From NCBI RefSeq assembly GCF_000739065.1, contig NZ_CP009149.1:496001-560000 (forward strand): a stretch of DNA of 64,000 nt, given 5' to 3'. The notes under the pieces are model-generated. The model was not told the DNA's origin. It did no database searches and worked only from the letters and a program-made list of their open reading frames with translations. The DNA is from Methanocaldococcus bathoardescens. GTDB lineage: Archaea > AGJL01 > Methanococci > Methanococcales > Methanocaldococcaceae. Shown here piece by piece: positions 58,064 to 64,000 of this stretch (positions are counted from its first letter, which is position 1; the number at the start of each line of letters is the position of its first letter). The position numbers and the translations under genes are program-made.

Positions 58064-59793
58064 ATGGAACTATTTAAAAAATTTTTGAATAAGCTAATAT
58101 CTAATGGAAATTCTGCTTATAATTGGATTGTAGAAGCAGAAAAATATTTAGATGAAGAAAACTATGAAAAAGCTGTGGAATGTTATTTAAAAGCTTTAAA
58201 AACAAATAATGCAAGGGCTATAGATTGGGCTAATCTTTCCTATGCTTATTATCATTTAGAAGATTATGAAAAAGCTCTTGAAGCTATAGATAGGGCATTA
58301 TCACTATCTTCTGAAAATCCAGAATTTTTGTATTTGAGGGGCTCTATACTCTACAAACTTAAAAATTTTGATGAAGCATATAAATGCTTTATTAAAGCAT
58401 CAAAGAAAATTAAGAAGAGTGATTTGTATGAAATATTAGGAGAGCTTTCATTAAAATACAAAAAGTATAAAGAAGCTTTAGATTACTATTTAAAAGCATA
58501 CAGATTAAATGAAAATAATACTAAAGCGTTGTTTATGGCTGGAAAGCTCTATTTACTATTTGGTGACTTATATAATGCCTACGAATCATTTAAAAAAGTT
58601 TTAGAGAAAGAACCAAACCATGAATGTAAAAAGATTGTTGAATGCATAGATAAAATTTTTGAAATTATAAATAAAAATATTTATGAGGATGTAAGTGCTG
58701 GAATTAGATTATTAGAGAGAAGAGATTATATAAACGCTCTAAAATTTTTTAACAAAGTTATCTCAGTTGATGACACTAATGATTTCGCCTATTATTACAA
58801 AAGCGTAATAGCAGAGATATTTGAAGAGTATCAAAAAGCTCTTGAATGTATATAAATAAAGCAATGTCAATATTAGATAGAAGCATATACTATGCTAAGA
58901 AGGGAGATATTTTAAGCAAAATTGGTGATTCAGAAGCTGTAGTGATGTATAACAAATCTATAGAGTTAAATCCAAATCCTTATGCTCATTTTGGTTTGGC
59001 AATATTTTACTACAAAAATGGAAACTTTGAAGAAGCTTCTAATTTTTTTGATAGAGTATTAGAAATGTATATAAGCGATTTTCCAAGGAATGATGTAGAT
59101 ATTTTTACAGTATATTCTTTAATTGGAAAGGCAGAAACTACTGGAATTTTAAAATATTATGAGGGGGCATTATCTTATATAAACAATTTATTGGATAGAG
59201 ACTCAGAAAATAGCGAATGGTGGAAAATTAGGGGCTATATATATTATAAATTAAAAAATTACAAAGAAGCTCATGAAAACTTTATAAATGCTTTAAGGTT
59301 GGATTCAAATGATATTAATGTAATAAAATCTTTAATAGTTGTCTATGAAAAATCAGGTAAATTTGATGAAGCTCTTTCAATGGCTATGAAGTTAAAAAAA
59401 TTACTGCATAACAATGAAGCAGAGGAAATATTTAAAAAATTAATGAATAGGGAGCCAACAAACTTAGAAATTCCTTCCCCATTGCTAAGTGTTCCAGTAA
59501 TGTATTATAAACCAAACCATATTCAATATTATCTTGCTAATCTATACAGATATATAAATATAAACCCAATAGGGGCTTTTATACACATCTCTTTCATTGA
59601 AGGTTCAAACATAATTACAGAGATTGACGATGAAGAAAAATCAAAAACAGCTACTAAACTTATTAAGGAATTGAAGGAAAAACTACCTATTGAAATGTAT
59701 AAGTATTGTGAATCCCCAAACAATTATAAACCAAGCGAGGAAATTATAGAAATATGCAAAAGAGAACTTGGAAAATTTGGATGTGTCTTATAA
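58064..59793 (+). pseudogene. TPR repeat protein, split by a TA dinucleotide frameshift
   Basis: TPR units run through the whole stretch in two frames. The first frame (58064-58855) ends KALECI and stop; the second continues at INKAMSILDRSIYYAKKGD. At the junction TGTATATAAATAAAGCA removal of one TA gives CINKAMS and one 575-residue protein. TPR repeats (such as DYEKALEAIDRALSLSSENP, NYKEAHENFINALRLDSNDI) imply protein binding; partner unknown. The last 90 residues are not TPR. GGTGAGCAATT precedes the start. Real mutation, slippage or sequencing error cannot be told apart here. Confidence 0.8.
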
Positions 59794-59815
59794 TAGAATT
59801 TATAAGGAGATGTCT

Positions 59816-61318
59816 ATGAAAGTGATTGGAAAAACAACCACTTCAAACTTTACCTTTGAATCTTTAGAGAAGGTAAGGTTTGGGGAATATGTTATTGCAA
59901 AAAATACTGATGATGAGGATGTTTTGGCAATTGTAAAAAATGTTGTTGCTGAAAATGAAAAGTTTATTTGTGAAGCAAAAGTTATAGGCGTTTTAAATAA
60001 TAATAAAATATCTGTAAATAGAAGTCCAATTAAACCTAATGGAGAGGTTAAATTTTGTGATGATGGGATTCTAAATAATATTTTCTATGTTAAAAATGGA
60101 TTAAATATTGGACATTTATTAACAAGGAAAAACGTTAGAGTTTATTTAGATACAAATAAACTTATCTCAAGACATTTTGCTGTTTTATCTATTACTGGGG
60201 GAGGTAAATCAAACACTGTTGCTGTATTATGTAGAGAATTAGGGAAAAAGAATGCAAGTTTAATTATCTTAGACCCTCATGGGGAATACTCTACTTTATA
60301 TCATGAAGATTTAGAGGGAAAGGTTAAAGTAATCCATCCCACAGTAAATCCTTCAATATTATCACCAGAAGAACTTTCTGATTTGATTGGATTAGAAAAA
60401 GATGATTTTGATAAAAGAGTTTATCTCGAATATGCCTATTACACAATAAAAAAGGAATTTCCAAATATTGGTGGAATGGAGTTTATTGAAAAGTTAGAAA
60501 ATTTATTGTATGAATGGAGTAAATCAGCAGAAGTTGGATGGGAAATTAAATACTACAACCCTCTAAAAAGAAAATATGACAGAAGAAAAGCTGGAGAGAA
60601 AGATTTTATTGCTATTATTTCTTTATATGATATTATTGGAAAATTTATGATAGATTTTGCATTGCATATTGGAGATAAAGATATGATTGAAGAGTTTGAA
60701 ATTGGAAAAATAAATGTTGTTAATTTGAGTGGATTAGAGGTTCATCAAATGATAACACTCGTAAGCTTTATAGCAAAACACATTCTATCAAAGAGAGTAT
60801 TATATTTAAAATCATTAAAGGATATTAATAGCCCGAATGAGAGAATAAAAACCACAGCCCTATCTAATTTAAAAACTATTGAAGAACACTATAAAATTGT
60901 TATTAAACCACTATTGCTTATAGTGGAAGAAGCCCACATATTCATCCCAATAAATGAGCAAACCTCAGCAAGTTTGTGGTTAGGAAAGATAGCAAGAGAG
61001 GGAAGAAAATTTGGTGTTGGCTTAGGTTTAGTATCTCAAAGGCCTAAGCAATTACATCCAGATGTTTTATCTCAAACAAACACTAAGATAATTTTAAGAA
61101 TAGTCGAACCAGAAGACCAAAAATATATTCAGAGAGCTTCAGAAGAGTTAGGGGAAGATTTAGCAAAAGACTTAGCTTCTTTAGGTATTGGAGAGGCAAT
61201 TATAGTAGGAACTGCAATATCTCTTCCATCAATAGTTAAAATTGATAAATTTGATGGAATATATGGTGGAAAAGATATAAATATAGTTGGAGAATGGATG
61301 GGCTTAGATGATTGGTGA
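59816..61318 (+). CDS. herA: HerA-family DNA translocase/helicase
   Basis: 500-residue hexameric ATPase used with NurA in DNA end resection. N-terminal HAS barrel ([14 protein letters not shown], residues 1-100), Walker [15 protein letters not shown] near residue 125, [12 protein letters not shown], Walker [13 protein letters not shown], arginine-finger-like [21 protein letters not shown] lies before the ATG at 59816. No nurA or Mre11-Rad50 gene is next to it, so it could be a stand-alone HerA-like protein. The next gene overlaps its stop region. Confidence 0.88.
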   Translation: MKVIGKTTTSNFTFESLEKVRFGEYVIAKNTDDEDVLAIVKNVVAENEKFICEAKVIGVLNNNKISVNRSPIKPNGEVKFCDDGILNNIFYVKNGLNIGHLLTRKNVRVYLDTNKLISRHFAVLSITGGGKSNTVAVLCRELGKKNASLIILDPHGEYSTLYHEDLEGKVKVIHPTVNPSILSPEELSDLIGLEKDDFDKRVYLEYAYYTIKKEFPNIGGMEFIEKLENLLYEWSKSAEVGWEIKYYNPLKRKYDRRKAGEKDFIAIISLYDIIGKFMIDFALHIGDKDMIEEFEIGKINVVNLSGLEVHQMITLVSFIAKHILSKRVLYLKSLKDINSPNERIKTTALSNLKTIEEHYKIVIKPLLLIVEEAHIFIPINEQTSASLWLGKIAREGRKFGVGLGLVSQRPKQLHPDVLSQTNTKIILRIVEPEDQKYIQRASEELGEDLAKDLASLGIGEAIIVGTAISLPSIVKIDKFDGIYGGKDINIVGEWMGLDDW

Positions 61319-61323
61319 TTTTA

Positions 61324-61713
61324 ATGAACGTGGATGAGATAATTAAAAAATTAAACTTAAAATTTAGAAATATAGAAGGAGAGAGGTTGATTTTAGCAAT
61401 AACTTGTGATGAAAATAAGAACGTATTGATGACCGCATTTATGAATGAAGAGGCATTAAAAGAGACATTAAAAACAGGGTATATGCATTATTATTCAACA
61501 AGTAGGAAAAAATTATGGAAAAAAGGAGAGGAGAGTGGAAATGTCCAAAAATTAAAAAGATTTTATAGAGATTGTGATGGAGATGCTTTATTATTTATAG
61601 TTGAACAGAAAGGAGTTGCATGTCATGAGGGTTATTATTCCTGCTTCCATTATAAAATAGAGGATGGAGAACTAAAAATAACTGAAGAATACTATAGTCA
61701 ATCTTCAAAATAA
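61324..61713 (+). CDS. hisI: Phosphoribosyl-AMP cyclohydrolase
   Basis: Third step of histidine synthesis. 129 residues, stand-alone domain: [51 protein letters not shown] and [11 protein letters not shown] with the zinc Cys. The final residues (SQSSK) and stop codon come from the element at 61695. The enzyme core ends well before that, so activity should be kept. Ribosome site GGTGATT overlaps the herA stop. Confidence 0.93.
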   Translation: MNVDEIIKKLNLKFRNIEGERLILAITCDENKNVLMTAFMNEEALKETLKTGYMHYYSTSRKKLWKKGEESGNVQKLKRFYRDCDGDALLFIVEQKGVACHEGYYSCFHYKIEDGELKITEEYYSQSSK

Positions 61714-61795
61714 ATAGTTCTCTAAGGGACTGATATAAAACCCCGTATGGGTTTTATAAGTTCCTTTTAACTAATAAATATTTGAAGATTGACTA
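61695..61795. mobile_element. MITE-like inverted-repeat element, type 4 (copy b)
   Basis: 101-base TA-flanked element with ends TAGTCAATCTTCAAA and TTTGAAGATTGACTA. The central stem is ATAAAACCC / GGGTTTTAT, different in sequence from copy a but again perfectly paired. It supplies the 3' end of hisI and lies 26 bases before the cofH start. Confidence 0.85.
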
Positions 61796-61821
61796 TACAA
61801 AAACAAATAAAACGTGAAATC

Positions 61822-62901
61822 ATGGATTTAGAAAAATTTAAAGAAAAAGAAATCTCAAAAAAAGAAGCATTAGAGTTATTTGAAGATAACGAAAATATAT
61901 TTGAGCTGTTTAAATTTGCAGATTCTTTGAGAAAAGAGGAAGTCGGAGATGTAGTTACCTATGTGGTAAATAGAAATATAAACTTCACAAACATTTGCAT
62001 TGGAAACTGCAGATTTTGTGCTTTCAGGGCTAATGAAAATGACAAACATGCTTATTTTTTAGATATAGATGAAATTGCTAAAAGGGCTGTGGAGGCAAAA
62101 AAATTTGGTTGCACTGAGGTTTGTATTCAAGGGGGATTGCATCCAAAGATAGACACTTATTATCAGGCAGAGATTTTAAAGGCTGTTCATAAAGCAACAA
62201 AACCTTATGGTGACATACATATACACGCATTTTCACCAATGGAAGTTTATTTTGGAGCTGAAAATGCAGGTTTAACTATTAAAGAGGCATTAAAAATATT
62301 AAAAGAAAATGGACTGAATTCAATGCCAGGAACTGCGGCAGAGATTTTAGATGATGAAATTAGAGCTGAGTTATGTCCAAATAAAATAAAAACAAGAGAA
62401 TGGATTAATATAATTAAAGAAGCTCATAAATTAGGAATTCCTACAACCGCTACTATGATGTATGGGCATATTGAAGAATATAAACATTGGGTTAATCATC
62501 TTTTTATAATTAAAGAGATTCAGGAAGAGACAAATGGCTTTACTGAATTTGTTCCTCTCTCGTTTATGCATAGATTTGCTCCAATTTATAAAGAAAGAAG
62601 AGCTAAGGCTGGAGCTACGGGAATTGAAGATTTAAAGGTGTATGCGGTTAGCAGGATAATATTTAAAGGATTGATAAAAAATATCCAGGCTTCATGGGTT
62701 AAATTGGGAAAAAAGATGGTTCAAGTTGCTTTAAGATGTGGAGCTAATGATGTTGGGGGAACTTTGATAGAAGAGAATATATCAAGAAGTGCAGGAGCTG
62801 AGCATGGGGTTTATATGAGTGTTGAGGAAATTAGGGATATGATTAAAAGAGTTGGGTTAATTCCTAAGGAGAGAACTACTTTATATAAAATTTTAGATTA
62901 A
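61822..62901 (+). CDS. cofH: 5-amino-6-(D-ribitylamino)uracil--L-tyrosine 4-hydroxyphenyl transferase
   Basis: Radical SAM half of F0 synthase, making the precursor of coenzyme F420 with CofG. 359 residues from the ATG after CGTGAAATC; upstream in-frame codons lie in the element. Cluster motif CIGNCRFCAF, then EVCIQGGLHPKID, HIHAFSPMEVYFGAE, SMPGTAAEILDDEIR, and C-terminal RCGANDVGGTLIEENISR. CofH and CofG are similar; the long length and the C-terminal motifs indicate CofH. The cofG gene is not in the window. Confidence 0.93.
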   Translation: MDLEKFKEKEISKKEALELFEDNENIFELFKFADSLRKEEVGDVVTYVVNRNINFTNICIGNCRFCAFRANENDKHAYFLDIDEIAKRAVEAKKFGCTEVCIQGGLHPKIDTYYQAEILKAVHKATKPYGDIHIHAFSPMEVYFGAENAGLTIKEALKILKENGLNSMPGTAAEILDDEIRAELCPNKIKTREWINIIKEAHKLGIPTTATMMYGHIEEYKHWVNHLFIIKEIQEETNGFTEFVPLSFMHRFAPIYKERRAKAGATGIEDLKVYAVSRIIFKGLIKNIQASWVKLGKKMVQVALRCGANDVGGTLIEENISRSAGAEHGVYMSVEEIRDMIKRVGLIPKERTTLYKILD

Positions 62902-62948
62902 ATGGGGTAAAAATTTCTCATTCTATAAAAATATCTTAAAAGAGTGGA

Positions 62949-63149
62949 TTGTGGTTGGATAAAGAAATAGAGCTTCAACTGTTATTGGCAGAGGAGAGTT
63001 TAGAAAAAGCAAAAATTTTATTTGAAAGAGAGTATTATATTGGAGCTGTATCAAGGGCTTATATAGTTCTGCTTTTGAAATTAACAAAGAAAAAGCTGAC
63101 TGTCATAATATATGCTGAAGAATTCCTATATAGTGTTAAAGAATCATAA
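62949..63149 (+). pseudogene. HEPN-domain (UPF0332-like) remnant
   Basis: 66 residues from TTG with no clear ribosome site. ELQLLLAEESLEKAKILFER and YYIGAVSRAYI are the opening helices of a HEPN domain (UPF0332 type); the sequence then loses the family pattern after SRAYI (expected Tyr-Tyr-Ala-style helix) and ends early. A one-base change in the TATAT run would restore a second Tyr, but the next frame also stops soon. Read as a decayed antitoxin/toxin-type gene. No nucleotidyltransferase (MNT) partner is seen beside it. Confidence 0.5.
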
Positions 63150-63172
63150 AAACTCTAAAATGAGGGAAATTA

Positions 63173-64000
63173 ATGGATATTGTTGATTATTTAAGAGATG
63201 CAATAGATTACACAAAGTCAGACATTAAAAATTTTGTAATTGGATGGATTTTATTGTCATTGACGTGGTTTCTTATATCTATAGCTAAATATACAGCAAG
63301 TTGGGAAGTGTATTTAATTTTGATGATAATTTTCTTAATTCAGTGTGGGTATTACATAAAAATCATGAAAGAGACACTTAATGGAAGCAATAAATTACCA
63401 GATTGGAACAATTGTCCTAAATTATTAATAGATGGATTGCTTTATGACATTGGAGCATTAATGCTGCTATTTATAAGCTTAATCCCAGCGTTTGTTGGGG
63501 TTGTGTTATATATTGCTGGACTTCACTTTTTAGTTAAAACATTCTCATCAATTTTTGAGATTATTATGGATATTGGAGTATGGATTGCTATCTTAGGATT
63601 TATATTTGGATGCTTAGTATTTTTAATATATCTTCCAATATCCACAGCTAATTTTGCAAATAAAGGATTTTTTGGATTCTTTGAGTTCAAAAACCTATTT
63701 AAAATGATGAACCTCAAATATATAGTTTTGGCTATTGTTGTTTATGTTTTGACGTCTTTAGTTTATTTTATTGTCTATTTAATCATAGTTTTTGGTATTA
63801 TGATTGCTTTATATCTAATATATGGAAGTTTTGAGATGGTTTATATTAAAATAGGGGTTGAGAAGGATTATCTTCTAATTGGACTAATTGCTTTCATTAG
63901 TTCTGTAATATTTGGAGTTTCTACACTAATTCTGTATATTTTATATCACAGAATCTTTGCAAACTATTATAAAAATACTATAGGGAAGGTGAGAGTTTGG
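63173..64000 (+). CDS. DUF4013 family polytopic membrane protein, C-terminus beyond window
   Basis: 276 codons are visible and the frame is open to the window edge. Start ATG after GAGGGAAATTA. N-terminal VDYLRDAIDYTKSDIKNFVI, then about six hydrophobic helices, and the family's N-KLPDWNN...LLIDGL pattern near residue 80, by which I place it in DUF4013. Function unknown; integral membrane protein. Confidence 0.8.
   Translation, partial: MDIVDYLRDAIDYTKSDIKNFVIGWILLSLTWFLISIAKYTASWEVYLILMIIFLIQCGYYIKIMKETLNGSNKLPDWNNCPKLLIDGLLYDIGALMLLFISLIPAFVGVVLYIAGLHFLVKTFSSIFEIIMDIGVWIAILGFIFGCLVFLIYLPISTANFANKGFFGFFEFKNLFKMMNLKYIVLAIVVYVLTSLVYFIVYLIIVFGIMIALYLIYGSFEMVYIKIGVEKDYLLIGLIAFISSVIFGVSTLILYILYHRIFANYYKNTIGKVRVW

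Noticed and set aside
61789-61821. Longer CofH N-terminus from TTG
   Set aside because: The additional codons come from the end of the type 4 element; a GTGA site precedes the ATG at 61822.

Overview
The window is A+T-rich archaeal DNA with dense genes, strong GGTGA/GGGAT-type ribosome binding sites and BRE/TATA promoters. The genes are those of a hydrogenotrophic hyperthermophilic methanogen: methyl-coenzyme M reductase II, methenyl-H4MPT cyclohydrolase, and enzymes for coenzymes F430, F420, CoM and methanopterin. Many proteins match, from memory, Methanocaldococcus jannaschii proteins almost residue for residue (NCX, NhaP1, MTIP phosphorylase, CTP-dependent riboflavin kinase). Gene order does not match that genome throughout, and the replication factor C small subunit carries one intein instead of the three I remember there. 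I read it as a different Methanocaldococcus species or strain.

Layout. 1-6800 (mostly minus strand): truncated Na+/Ca2+ exchanger, a PD-(D/E)XK-like protein, a U32 peptidase-family protein, a BtuCDF/FecBCD-type metal or metal-chelate importer, and a CooC-like ATPase with a CxC motif. 7063-10879: mrtBGA. 10880-11353: a candidate structured RNA interrupted by a small inverted-repeat element. 11354-15150: a NikR-like regulator with no metal ligands and a MoxR/VWA module. 15147-24044: argB, small conserved archaeal genes, a PAPS-reductase-fold protein with a PUA-like region, a DUF4143 ATPase, TsaC/Sua5, a ferredoxin and MTIP phosphorylase. 24392-29564: glnK/amt, nhaP, ribK, ribB and methanogenesis marker 8. 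29624-37377: a secreted cell-wall-binding protein, UPF0179, an ABC-class ATPase, a box C/D RNA, UPF0282 and PolC. 37604-46066: an alpha-glucan phosphorylase homologue, a radical SAM protein, an RCK-DHH protein, mptE, mch, a PP-loop protein, trmY and a PhoU-like regulator. 46199-52988: cfbB, a frameshifted P-type ATPase, rfcS with intein, and cfbD. 53287-54847: a lone TnpB with its probable omega RNA. 54901-64000: endA, comC, a CBS protein, beta-RFAP synthase, a split TPR gene, herA, hisI, cofH, a HEPN remnant and a DUF4013 membrane protein.

Shared theme. Nickel and F430 recur: mrtBGA encodes the F430 enzyme, cfbB and cfbD make F430, and the importer, CooC-like ATPase and NikR-like protein sit beside mrt. 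C1-carrier synthesis recurs too (MptE, beta-RFAP synthase, CofH, ComC, Mch).

Mobile DNA. Besides TnpB there are eight short non-coding inverted-repeat elements (about 90-230 bp) in four terminal-repeat types. Each is flanked by the dinucleotide TA and starts with G, so each end reads TAG. They lie inside promoters, between operon genes and at gene 3' ends, where several supply the final codons or stop codon. No CRISPR array, tRNA or rRNA gene was recognised.
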